This document shows positions 17,269-25,035 of a stretch of DNA of 47,575 nt, piece by piece. The position numbers and the translations under genes were made by a program. Under the pieces are notes generated by a model. The model saw only the letters and a list, made by a program, of their open reading frames with translations, had not been told where the DNA came from and made no database searches. The stretch is from an uncultured Pseudoxanthomonas sp. (GTDB lineage: Bacteria; Pseudomonadota; Gammaproteobacteria; Xanthomonadales; Xanthomonadaceae): positions 1-47,575 of the forward strand of contig NZ_CAMPJD010000036.1 in NCBI RefSeq assembly GCF_946886695.1, written 5' to 3'. Each line of letters begins with the position of its first letter. The stretch's first letter is position 1.

Positions 17269-18486
17269 ATGTTGCTCGAGCAATCAACGAAGGTGTGGGC
17301 AGCCGCTGGATGGGGGTGGTCGTTGGCGATCATGCTGGCGCTTCCGGGATGCGGGGCTCCACAAGATGATCCGGCCCCAACCGCGGCAGAGGGTTCGACG
17401 GCCACGGCGATGGAATTCCGCTACGCCAAGAACGTCCGAATCGAGCGCCACGGGAACTACACCGTAGTCAGCGTGAGTGGCCCGGTCGCTGACGGCGGCG
17501 GTACCACGCCGACGCAGGACGTGGTGGTTCTCGTTCCCCGCGACACTGCGATGCCGGTATTGCCACGCACCCTGGCTGATGCACCTGTTATACGCACGCC
17601 GGTGCGCACGGTCGCAACAAACTCTGGTGCGGACGAGGCCTTCCTGACTCAGCTCGGTATCGCCGATCGCTTGGTCGCGGTCGGTGGAACGGCTTCGTAC
17701 GACGCCACGATCCGGGCACGCTCGGCTCGCGGCGAACTGGCCCAGCTCGGCTACAACTGGCACGCGCCGCCGAGCCTCGACGTTCTGGTCCGGCGCACGC
17801 CCGACGTCTTCCTGATGCGACTGGGCTCGCTTGAGCACGCCGATGCACTCGCCAAGGCCCGTCGGCTCGGGATCCCGGTGCTCCCGACCTTCGCGGAAGA
17901 CGAGGTGCACTACCTCGGTCGGGCAGAATGGCTGCGCGTTTACGGGCTGCTCGCCGGCGAGGAGGAACGCGCCGGCGCCGTATTCGAGGAGATTTCTTCC
18001 GCAGTCGAGAAGCTGCGTGCACTAGCCGCAACGCGCGAACCGACGCCCGTGCTGTGGGCCTACCCCAATGGCGCAGATCGCTGGATCGTGACGGTCCGCG
18101 GCTCCGAGGGCGCGCTGCTGGCCGACGCCAATGGCCACAACCTGGCCGCTCGCCCCGAAAAGGCCGGTTCGTTCCCTAGCGATACGATGTCGACCGAGGC
18201 ACTGCTGCCGTTCGCCGCCGAGGCCGATGTCTGGATTCTCGGAGACATCCACGCGGTCCCACCTCGAAACAGCGGGCTATTCCGGGGACTGCCTGCGTGG
18301 CGTAACGGCCACCTCTATGGCAACACAGCCCGCATCGATACTGCGGCAAACGCCTACGACTGGTACCAGACCGGCGTGGTTCGTCCTGACTGGGTCCTGC
18401 GCGACCTGGTCAAAGTACTGCATCCGCAACTAGTGCAAGAGCCCTTTGTGTTCCTGAAGCCACTTGCGCAGGGAGAGTTCCGTTGA
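17269..18486 (+). CDS. Periplasmic metal-chelate binding lipoprotein (FepB/BtuF-type)
   Basis: The product has 405 residues. The N-terminal hydrophobic segment ends in a lipobox (LALPGC), so it should be lipid-anchored in the periplasm. The rest follows the helical-backbone binding-protein pattern of iron-siderophore and cobalamin carriers: TNSGADEAFLTQLGIADRLVAVGG, SLDVLVRRTPDVFLM, GIPVLPTFAEDEVHYLGRAEWLRVYGLLAG. The ATG at 17269 follows GGGAGAAGTGC. Its stop overlaps the permease start by TTGA. It delivers the ligand brought in by the divergent receptor to the FecCD-type permease. Confidence 0.9.
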   Translation: MLLEQSTKVWAAAGWGWSLAIMLALPGCGAPQDDPAPTAAEGSTATAMEFRYAKNVRIERHGNYTVVSVSGPVADGGGTTPTQDVVVLVPRDTAMPVLPRTLADAPVIRTPVRTVATNSGADEAFLTQLGIADRLVAVGGTASYDATIRARSARGELAQLGYNWHAPPSLDVLVRRTPDVFLMRLGSLEHADALAKARRLGIPVLPTFAEDEVHYLGRAEWLRVYGLLAGEEERAGAVFEEISSAVEKLRALAATREPTPVLWAYPNGADRWIVTVRGSEGALLADANGHNLAARPEKAGSFPSDTMSTEALLPFAAEADVWILGDIHAVPPRNSGLFRGLPAWRNGHLYGNTARIDTAANAYDWYQTGVVRPDWVLRDLVKVLHPQLVQEPFVFLKPLAQGEFR

Positions 18487-19562
18487 GCGTGCCGGCACAC
18501 AAGAGCGTGGCCGGTCCGCACGCCGAAGTGGCACGAACCGGCGTCCTGATCGCCGGCCTGCCGATAGTCCTGCTCCTGGCTGCGATCGCTCTAAGCCTCT
18601 CGATTGGCCATGAAACAATCTCACCGTCGCAACTGGCACGTGCGATCGTGGCACTTGGGAGCGATGACCCTGATGCGCGCATTCTTCGCGAACTACGGCT
18701 GCCGCGTGTGCTCGCCGCCGTTGCTGGCGGCGCCGCACTCGGGCTCGCTGGACTTCTGCTACAGACCCTTTTCCGGAATCCGCTTGCCGATGGTTGGTCT
18801 CTCGGGCTGATGGCGGGTGGCCAGTTCGGCGCCGCAGTTGTATTGGTCGCCGGTGCGGTGGTCGGCCCAGCGGCGTTGGCCGCGATCTCCGGACTGGCTG
18901 GGCTCGGCATCGTTGTCGGCTCCGCGCTCGGCACCTTCGCCGTAGCTGCAACCATGGCTATGCTCGCGCGACGGGTTCAGACGGTCACCCTTCTCGTCCT
19001 GGGGCTCATGCTCGGCTTCCTCACACAAGGGCTGATCAGTGTGTTGTTGCACTTCACCAGCCGCACGCAGTCGCGGATATTCTCATCCTGGAACGACGCG
19101 ACGTTCGCCAACATCGCTTGGGAAGACTTCGCTACGCTGGTGCCGCCCGTGCTGCTCGGGATCATGGCTGCAGCGTGGCTCGCCAAACCGCTGACCGCGC
19201 TGCTCCTAGGTGATACCTACGCTCGGAGCGTTGGCGTCGACGTGCCCGCGCTGCGGCGGCGAGTCCTCGCCACCGTGATCCTGCTTACCGCGCCGGTCAC
19301 CGCATTCTGCGGGCCGGTGGCGTTCGTAGGTCTCATCGTGCCGCACTTGGCGCGGGGCTTGGCGCGCAGCGCTCGCATCGGCACGCTGTTGCTACCGTGC
19401 CTGTCGCTCGGCGCACTCGTCGCGGTCGTCGCCGACCTGGTAGTGCACCTGCCGTGGCGCCAGCACTTCCTTCACCTCAATGCGGTACTCGCGCTGATCG
19501 GCGCCCCGGCAGTTATCGCATTGCTGCTGCGCGGCCGCACTGGCCTGGAGTCCACTCGATGA
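18483..19562 (+). CDS. FecCD-family ABC transporter permease
   Basis: The product has 359 residues with about ten hydrophobic helices. Family blocks are visible: LRELRLPRVLAAVAGGAALGLAGLLLQTLFRNPLADGWSLGL near the start (the contact loop of the family), SIGHETISPSQLARAIV before it, and VTAFCGPVAFVGLIVPHLARGL, HLNAVLALIGAPAVIALLLRG near the end. It forms the inner-membrane channel for siderophore or corrinoid-type ligands. The TTG start overlaps the preceding stop, and the stop overlaps the ATPase start (ATGA), so translation is coupled on both sides. Confidence 0.94.
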   Translation: MSVPAHKSVAGPHAEVARTGVLIAGLPIVLLLAAIALSLSIGHETISPSQLARAIVALGSDDPDARILRELRLPRVLAAVAGGAALGLAGLLLQTLFRNPLADGWSLGLMAGGQFGAAVVLVAGAVVGPAALAAISGLAGLGIVVGSALGTFAVAATMAMLARRVQTVTLLVLGLMLGFLTQGLISVLLHFTSRTQSRIFSSWNDATFANIAWEDFATLVPPVLLGIMAAAWLAKPLTALLLGDTYARSVGVDVPALRRRVLATVILLTAPVTAFCGPVAFVGLIVPHLARGLARSARIGTLLLPCLSLGALVAVVADLVVHLPWRQHFLHLNAVLALIGAPAVIALLLRGRTGLESTR

Positions 19563-20587
19563 TCCTGCTCGACAGCGATGCGTTGGAGATCGGCTACCGA
19601 GGTCGTGCCATCGCCCGGATCGGCCGTGTGGCACTGGCGCGGGGTGAGCTCGCTTGTCTGCTCGGCCGCAACGGTCAAGGCAAGTCCACCCTTCTGCGGA
19701 CGCTCGCCGGTTTGCAGTCTGCGGTTGCCGGGTGCGCGCGGCTCGATGGCACCGCCATACGGGATCTCACCGACCGCGAACGCTCGCGGCGAATCGCTGT
19801 CGTCCTCACCGAACGTCCCGATGTGCCGGCGTTGCGTGTCGTCGACTTGGTTGCGATGGGCCGCCATCCGTACACCGGATGGCGTGGAATGCTATCTACC
19901 GCCGACGCAACAGTCGTGAGAGAGAGTTTGGAGCTCGTAGACGGTACGCACCTCGCGGACCGACAGGTGGACAGTCTTTCAGACGGTGAACGGCAGCGCG
20001 CAATGATTGCGCGGGCACTGGCCCAGCAGCCGGACTTGTTGCTACTCGACGAGATCACCGCCTTCCTCGATCTACCGAGCCGAGTGACGGTGGTCGAACG
20101 GCTTCGCGCGATCGCGCAGACGCGTGGCATCGCCATCGTGCTCTCGAGCCACGACCTAGAACTATCGCTGCAGCTCGCCGACGCTGTTTGGCTGCTGCCA
20201 GGAGAGGGGCGATTTGTCGCTGGCGCACCGGAGGACCTTGCGCTGAGCGGAGCGATCGGGCGCGCCTTCGATCAGGACAACGTCATGTTCGACCTCACGA
20301 CAGGGCGCTTCGAGTCCCCCGTACATGGAGGCGTCGATGTCCATGTTGGCGTTGCCGGTACGGCGGGGGCCTGGTGCGCACGGATGCTCCGCCGCACTGG
20401 CTATCACCCGGTCGCCACGGAAGCGGGTGGTTATCCGATCATTCGCCAAGATGCGGATGATCGGTGGCTTCTGAACGATGCACCATCGGTCGACAACCTT
20501 GCAGCCCTCGCAGAACTTCTGCGCACGTCGCATCCACCCACAGGCGATGCACTTTCGACAACAGATGGGAAGGAGAGCCCGCTGTGA
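19559..20587 (+). CDS. FecE-like ABC transporter ATPase with C-terminal extension
   Basis: The product has 342 residues. The nucleotide-binding domain (about 1-240) has Walker A GRNGQGKST, the Q-loop region IAVVLTERPDVP, signature LSDGERQRAMIARALAQ, Walker B LLLLDEITAFLD and the switch His in SSHDLELS. The Q-loop Gln is replaced by Thr or Glu in this stretch, which is unusual but occurs in the subgroup. After about residue 240 there is an extra domain of about 100 residues (VDVHVGVAGTAGAWCARMLRRTGYHPV), seen in some siderophore-type ATPases and probably regulatory. It powers import by the upstream permease. Its stop overlaps the next GTG start. Confidence 0.92.
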   Translation: MILLDSDALEIGYRGRAIARIGRVALARGELACLLGRNGQGKSTLLRTLAGLQSAVAGCARLDGTAIRDLTDRERSRRIAVVLTERPDVPALRVVDLVAMGRHPYTGWRGMLSTADATVVRESLELVDGTHLADRQVDSLSDGERQRAMIARALAQQPDLLLLDEITAFLDLPSRVTVVERLRAIAQTRGIAIVLSSHDLELSLQLADAVWLLPGEGRFVAGAPEDLALSGAIGRAFDQDNVMFDLTTGRFESPVHGGVDVHVGVAGTAGAWCARMLRRTGYHPVATEAGGYPIIRQDADDRWLLNDAPSVDNLAALAELLRTSHPPTGDALSTTDGKESPL

Positions 20588-20712
20588 AACGTTCAGGCCT
20601 AGTCTTGCTCCTCCAATCATGCATCTTTGCCGCATGCACCAGTGCGCCCGCGCACGGCGACGGGTTCTACCCCGTTTCCACGGACCATTGGGTTAAGAGT
20701 CTAAAGGCTTGA
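20584..20712 (+). pseudogene. Lipoprotein gene cut short beside an IS3 relic
   Basis: A GTG start overlaps the ATPase stop (GTGA) and has AAGGAG eight bases upstream, so this was the fourth gene of the uptake operon. The 42 codons encode a signal peptide with two possible lipobox cysteines (LLLQSC and FAAC), then a short mature part containing DGFYPVSTDHWVK. The frame stops exactly where similarity to an IS3 transposase begins on the other strand, which suggests the rest was lost by insertion. The family is not recognised. Confidence 0.6.
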
Positions 20713-20945
20713 TCTTCAAACCCTCGTTGGAGAAGCGGGTTGTGGAGCCGCTCGATGTAATCGAAAACATCGGCCCTGGCTTCTGGCGGCATCAGTCAGC
20801 GCCACCGATAGGCCCGCTCACGTTTGAGCTTGCTGAAGAAGCCTTCCGTCACAGCATTGTCGCCGCAGTGACCCACATCGCTCATGCTGCGGACGATGCG
20901 GTGATCTTTCAGGAACTGCTGGTGCTCGGCTCTGGTGCATGCTCG
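20703..20945 (-). pseudogene. IS3-family transposase (OrfB) C-terminal relic
   Basis: The minus strand translates to QFLKDHRIVRSMSDVGHC, GDNAVTEGFFSKLKRERAY, then an in-frame TGA, then PPEARADVFDYIERLHNP. This is the end of the IS3 OrfB integrase core (usual form GNCYDNAVAESFFATLKRE ... EARADVFDYIERFYNP), including the catalytic Glu. It lacks the first two catalytic Asp residues, has a stop, and no terminal repeats were found, so it is a dead fragment. Confidence 0.85.
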
Positions 20946-20977
20946 CCGCTAGACGATGGCTGGGGTCGCGCAGCGCG

Positions 20978-21235
20978 ATGATGCGCTGGCTCGCCGACGG
21001 CGCCTATCGGGTCTACATCGTCCACTTGCCGCTGTTGCTGGCGGTCAAGTATCGACTTCTGGATAGGTAGTTCCACTGGATTGTTAAGTTTGTGTATTCA
21101 CTCGCCGTCACGCTCCAGGTGTCGTTCGCCCGCTATCAGGTGCTGGTCCGGCAGACGGTGATCCGTAGGCTGTTGAATGGAAAGCCGCGGGTGTCCACAA
21201 CTCCGGCTGGGATCGGCGGCACGGATACGGTGTGA
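20978..21235 (+). pseudogene. Acyltransferase-3 (OpgC-like) C-terminal relic
   Basis: One frame reads MMRWLADGAYRVYIVHLPLLLA, then a TAG at 21068-21070, and continues in the same frame with FHWIVKFVYSLAVTL, SFARYQVLVRQTVIRRLLNGKPR to a TGA at 21233. The HLPLLLA and VRxTxIxRLLNGK signatures are those of the last helices of acyltransferase-3/MdoC membrane proteins that decorate glucans or polysaccharides. The front of the gene is missing at the IS3 relic and an internal stop breaks the rest, so it is inactive. Confidence 0.7.
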
Positions 21236-21411
21236 TCGTCGATCACGTTCTGCGATTCCATTCTTGGAATCGATGGGTCCGCGTCGGAATACGCAAAAAT
21301 TTCCGCAATTTCACGCGGCCTCCACGTACGCCAATCCTGGCTGAAGGTACGTTGCAGCACCGGCCGGAAAGGCCGCTATATTCCCAGCTCCCAGACGAAG
21401 GAGGATTGGAA

Positions 21412-21681
21412 ATGTTTACGAACAAGCGATTCATGACGACGGCGCGTGTGCTCGGTGTGGCGATGGTGGCAGGCGCGGCTCTCAGCGGCTGCGCCACTTA
21501 CGACGACGAGTTCGCAGGGATCAACTCGCGCCTCGATCAGCTCGACACGAAGGTGCAGGGCGCGGCCCAGAGCGCCGACGCCGCGAATCAGTCCGCGCAG
21601 CAGGCCAACCAGCGCCTGGATCAGATCGAAGGCCGCGTGCGGCAGCTCGAAGCGGCGCCGCGCCGCGTGCCGCGCGGCTGA
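21412..21681 (+). CDS. Lpp-like small outer-membrane lipoprotein
   Basis: The product has 89 residues. The signal peptide ends in a lipobox (AALSGC). The mature part is a single heptad-like helix rich in Gln, Ala, Asp and Ser (LDQLDTKVQGAAQSADAANQ) of the Lpp/OprI type, which trimerises in the periplasm. Unlike E. coli Lpp it ends in basic residues (PRRVPRG) rather than a terminal Lys, so covalent linking to peptidoglycan is uncertain. The ATG follows AAGGAGGATTGGA, a very strong ribosome binding site. An L,D-transpeptidase gene, the class of enzyme that attaches Lpp, is next. Confidence 0.85.
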   Translation: MFTNKRFMTTARVLGVAMVAGAALSGCATYDDEFAGINSRLDQLDTKVQGAAQSADAANQSAQQANQRLDQIEGRVRQLEAAPRRVPRG

Positions 21682-21721
21682 TCGTGCTTGCACGGTTCGT
21701 GACGAATCGTGAGGCCTGGAC

Positions 21722-21752
21722 CCCGGTGGCCGCTGCTGGCCGCCGGGCTTTC
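21722..21752 (+). terminator. Terminator of the Lpp-like gene
   Basis: A ten-base-pair stem (CCCGGTGGCC with GGCCGCCGGG, one G-T pair) has a six-base loop and is followed by CTTTCGCTT. It separates the lipoprotein gene from the transpeptidase gene. Confidence 0.7.
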
Positions 21753-21770
21753 GCTTGATACCGGTTTGTT

Positions 21771-22517
21771 TTGAGGAACTGCGCCATTCGTACGTGCCTA
21801 CACCCTGCGATCCGTGCCTGCTCTGGCGCGCTGCTGCTGACGCTGGCGTTCGCGAGCTCCGCTGCGCCCAAGGCCGAGCCTGAAACCCAGCAAGCGGCCG
21901 CGGTCGCCGACCAGCTTCCGGAAGGCCAGGACGTCTCCGGGACGGTGATCGAGCTTGCTGGCTGGATCGTCGCCACCAAGGACAGCCAGGGCTATCCCTT
22001 CGCGATCATCGACAAGTCATCAGCGCAGATCCTGGTGTTCGGTGGTGATGGGCGGCCTCGCGGTGCGGCCCCTGGACTGTTCGGCTCGGCGGTCGGCGAC
22101 CACACGGCCCCAGGTATCGCCGGTCTCGCGCTTCGCGAGATTCCAGGCCGTGATCGCACGACGCCTGCTGGTCGCTTCGTGGGTGGTTTCGGTCCGTCCA
22201 TCGACGCGGGACGCGTGCTGTGGGTGGACTACGATTCCGCGGTATCCATCCACCCGACTGCCACCGGCGTCCCGGCCGAGAAGCGTGAAGAACGCCTCGC
22301 ATCGCCCACGCCCGATGACAATCGCATCACGCACGGCTGCATCAATGTATCGCCCGAGTTCTACGAGCGGATCATGCAGCCGACGTTCGAGAAGGGCGGG
22401 GTTTTCTACATCCTCCCGGACAAGGACTCGATCGAGGAGACGTTCCCGGAGTTCGCGCAAAGTCGTGCGGCTGCGCAACGCAGCGACGGAAAACGCGCAC
22501 GGTCCGCCCGCCGGTAA
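21771..22517 (+). CDS. L,D-transpeptidase (YkuD-domain) exported protein
   Basis: The product has 248 residues from a TTG. The signal-like segment LLLTLAFASSAA leads to a mature domain ending with the catalytic motif ITHGCINVSPEFYERI, the His and Cys of YkuD L,D-transpeptidases, here in an HGCINV variant. Such enzymes make 3-3 peptidoglycan crosslinks or attach lipoproteins. The start is uncertain. The in-frame TTG at 21771 has no ribosome binding site before it, whereas GAGGAA at 21773-21778 stands seven bases before an in-frame ATT at 21786, so translation may begin at this rare codon. The Lpp-like gene upstream is a plausible substrate. Confidence 0.85.
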   Translation: MRNCAIRTCLHPAIRACSGALLLTLAFASSAAPKAEPETQQAAAVADQLPEGQDVSGTVIELAGWIVATKDSQGYPFAIIDKSSAQILVFGGDGRPRGAAPGLFGSAVGDHTAPGIAGLALREIPGRDRTTPAGRFVGGFGPSIDAGRVLWVDYDSAVSIHPTATGVPAEKREERLASPTPDDNRITHGCINVSPEFYERIMQPTFEKGGVFYILPDKDSIEETFPEFAQSRAAAQRSDGKRARSARR

Positions 22518-22688
22518 AGTGCGCGTCGGCGTGTTGCCACTGATGTGTGCGGCAGCGCAGCGGATGGCGGTGCTCGTGGCCTGACCTGTTCTTATGAGGT
22601 GCAGCACAATGCCGTGCCTCCTATACAGCGGGGATCCGGTCCGCTGCTACGTATGTTCTTGGCAACTCCTCCATCCACTAGGGTCCAG

Positions 22689-22792
22689 GAGCATCCGTCC
22701 TCAACCCGGGCATCCGTCTCCTCGGCATTTCTGCGTCCAGTCTGTTCAGTGAACAGGTCTGGAAGTTCATCCAAACCGAAGCGGCTTCTTGA
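22689..22792 (+). pseudogene. Possible Y-family DNA polymerase tail fragment
   Basis: A frame without a start reads LNPGIRLLGISASSLFSEQ and ends at a TGA at 22790. The RLLGISAS block resembles the end of the little-finger domain of DinB-type polymerases. The preceding codons are interrupted by a stop. The match is short, so this is a suggestion only. Confidence 0.25.
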
Positions 22793-22861
22793 CTCAGCAT
22801 GACTCTGTTGTTGGTCCATGCCCGCTTGCGGCGGCAGTTTCGACCGGCCAACGCAACAGCC

Positions 22862-23400
22862 TGACGATGGCATTCGGTTGGCGTTTCAAGGTGCAGCGCC
22901 CTGCATTGTCCCTCGGTCAAGCGTTGGGCGCTCTCAACGAATTGGCCTGCGAGAAGCCCGGCGCGTCGATGGTTTTTTGGGGAAGTCCCGTAGCAGCAGG
23001 CCGTTGGTGTTCTAGTTTGAACCGCGCTGCCACGACTCTGCGGATCACGGAAGTGGGCCAGGATGTCCGTGGCCAAGGCGAAACGGCGATGGTCGACCAG
23101 TCGCTTGTCGCGGCCCGGGGTCAGCGGCCGGTAAAGCTCATTCGGTAATTGGCGCGCATGCTCAAGCAGGGTACCGCCACCGTCTTTGCATCTTTCGGGT
23201 TCACCGCCGTTTTCACGATCATGATGCAACCCTGGCTTCGCGCGAACAGCGTGGCAATCTGACGGTTGCTGCTGCAAAGCAAAAAATCGCCCTCTGTGCG
23301 GCCGGGAACGACCAGGTGTTCGACCGAGGCAAGCCGTTCGCGGATGGACACGGTGCCGCTTTTCTTCGCGGCTTCCAGATGCTGCGTGCGCGTTTCCTAT
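22862..23400 (-). pseudogene. IS30-family transposase relic, several frameshifts
   Basis: Reading the minus strand and switching frames reconstructs the second half of an IS30 transposase: SIRERLASVEHLVVPGRTEG and QIATLFARSQGCIMIVKTA in one frame (from 23350), then ARQLPNELYRPLTPGRDKRL and VDHRRFALATDILAHFRDPQ in another, NTNGLLLRDFPKKPS in the third, and RLTEGQCRALHLETPTE at the end. These equal the IS30 blocks RERPASVEDRAVPGHWEGD, LPRELYKSLTWDRGKEMADH, ENTNGLLRQYLPKG and RLNERPRKTLGFQTPAE. At least three frame changes and one stop make it non-functional. No inverted repeats were identified. The flanks to 22,530 and 23,670 hold no clear gene. Confidence 0.8.
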
Positions 23401-23422
23401 GCGGGTGCGGACGCATGCCCGC

Positions 23423-23439
23423 CTTAAAGTCCTCTTAAA
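23423..23439. promoter_or_regulatory. CTTAAA-N5-CTTAAA direct repeat upstream of first SDR
   Basis: Two CTTAAA hexamers start 11 bases apart (23423 and 23434), the spacing used by OmpR/PhoB-class response regulators. The repeat lies about 230 bases before the SDR start. The same arrangement recurs upstream of the next SDR gene. The binding protein is unknown. Confidence 0.5.
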
Positions 23440-23670
23440 TATTGCTGCCTACCTTGGTGGCCAACGTGGACATCATGGCGTCATGGATGCCGATGAAACG
23501 GCAGCCCCACTTGATGATTTCCGCATGTTTTTCCCGTGCACGCATTTGCAGGAACGTGTCGTGTCCGTCGTTCGCGGAGCGCGGTCTGTGCCGCGCGGAC
23601 GCCGCGTCATCCAGCGCGAAAGCTTCATCGCGCTGACCATCCCACCGAGTCACCAGAAGAGGCAAGCATC

Positions 23671-24627
23671 ATGGCGAATTGGACAGCGTCCGACATTCCG
23701 CCCCAGACAGGCCGCACCGCGGTCGTCACCGGGACCGGTGGTATAGGGTTCCAGACCGCATTGGCACTGGCGCGGGCAGGCGCCAATGTCATTGTCGCGG
23801 GTCGCAACGCGGCGAAAGGCGCCGTCGCGGTCGAGCAGATCCGCCGCGAAGTCCCGGTGGCCAACGTGCGTTTCGGTGCGGTGGATCTTGCCAGCCTCGA
23901 ATCCATCGAAACCTTTGCGGATACCCTGCGCCGTTCGCATGGCGGCCTGGATCTGCTGGTCAACAACGCGGCAGTGATGGCACCCCCGCGCCGGCTGGAA
24001 ACATCCAACGGCTTCGAACTGCAGTTCGGCACCAACCATCTGGGGCATTTCGCCCTGACGGGTCACCTGCTGCCGCTGCTGTGCAAGGGCAACCGTCCGC
24101 GTGTGGTGAGTCTTTCGAGCGTGGCGGCCAGGAGTGGCGCGCTGGATTTCCACGACCTGCAGTCGGAGCGCGACTACAAGCCCATGGTGGCCTACGGCCA
24201 GTCGAAACTGGCGTGCCTGATGTTCGCGTTCGAACTGCAGCGCCGAAGCGTGGCGGGAGGCTGGGGCATCCAGAGCATCGCGGCGCATCCGGGTATTTCC
24301 CGCACCGACCTGCTGATCAATGGCGCGGGCGCTGGGAGTATGCCGGGCATGGCGCGCCGCTATCTGTGGTTTCTTTTCCAGCCCGCCGAACAGGGCGCGT
24401 TGCCGTCGTTGTTTGCCGGCACCACGCCCGATGCGGAGGGCGGCGCGTACTACGGTCCCGACCGGATGGGCGAGACGCGTGGATTCCCGCGCCCGGCCAG
24501 CGTGCCCATGCAGGCGAAGGACCTGGATGCCGCCGCAAGACTGTGGAGCGAGTCGGAAAGGCTGACCGATACGGTGTTCGCGACCGACAGACGGGTGCAG
24601 CCGGCTTCCACGCTGTTCGCTGTCTAG
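23671..24627 (+). CDS. Short-chain dehydrogenase, retinol dehydrogenase-like
   Basis: The product has 318 residues. The Rossmann motif is VVTGTGGIGFQTALALARAG, followed by the basic VAGRN that favours NADP(H). The NNAAVM strand, SSVAARSG with the active-site Ser and YGQSKLA with catalytic Tyr and Lys are all present. The overall form (GFELQFGTNHLGHFALTGHLL) is that of the retinol dehydrogenase/protochlorophyllide reductase-like SDRs. The substrate is unknown. The ATG at 23671 is chosen because AAGAGG lies at good distance and the protein then starts in the usual way; the longer frame has no support. The next gene is a paralogue with an added export signal. Confidence 0.92.
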   Translation: MANWTASDIPPQTGRTAVVTGTGGIGFQTALALARAGANVIVAGRNAAKGAVAVEQIRREVPVANVRFGAVDLASLESIETFADTLRRSHGGLDLLVNNAAVMAPPRRLETSNGFELQFGTNHLGHFALTGHLLPLLCKGNRPRVVSLSSVAARSGALDFHDLQSERDYKPMVAYGQSKLACLMFAFELQRRSVAGGWGIQSIAAHPGISRTDLLINGAGAGSMPGMARRYLWFLFQPAEQGALPSLFAGTTPDAEGGAYYGPDRMGETRGFPRPASVPMQAKDLDAAARLWSESERLTDTVFATDRRVQPASTLFAV

Positions 24628-24757
24628 CCTGATCGCGAATTTGTGTTGCCATGCCGCACGCGCTGCATGGTGATGTCTCCGCGGCGTGGGACTGTGTCCA
24701 TGTGCCAGGTCGCGGCTGCGCATGTTCAAGGATCGTCGTCATCACATCGGTCACGCG

Positions 24758-24774
24758 CTTAAAACAATCTTAAA
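24758..24774. promoter_or_regulatory. CTTAAA-N5-CTTAAA direct repeat upstream of second SDR
   Basis: CTTAAA at 24758 and again at 24769 have the same 11-base period as the repeat upstream of the first SDR, and the flanking bases differ. The remaining 260 bases to the start codon hold a nine-base-pair hairpin (TCAGGCCGA 24795-24803 with TCGGCCTGA 24821-24829) and no gene. Confidence 0.5.
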
Positions 24775-25035
24775 CGTGGAAGACGATTCTTCTGTCAGGC
24801 CGACGAGCAAACAGAAGTCTTCGGCCTGATCCCGCAGCAACCTCCTGGCTGTTCTCACCGGTGCCGTTTCTCGCATCGCGGTCCCGATGCAATGCGCGAT
24901 GCATCGCGGCATGCGGCAATGGCTGGTTTCGATCATCGACGCACCGGCGTCGACGTCCGTTGTCCGATCGTCTGCCCGACAAGCAACAAGCATCCCGTAG
25001 CAACCCTCCCCCCATCACTACGCGAGTAAAAAACG

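Noticed and set aside
22737..22765. LexA-like palindrome CTGTTCAGTGAACAG
   Set aside because: The gap between CTGT and ACAG is seven bases rather than eight, and no gene start follows.
23435..23665. Reverse frame of 76 codons upstream of the first SDR
   Set aside because: No ribosome binding site or family; it lies in the probable leader of the SDR gene.
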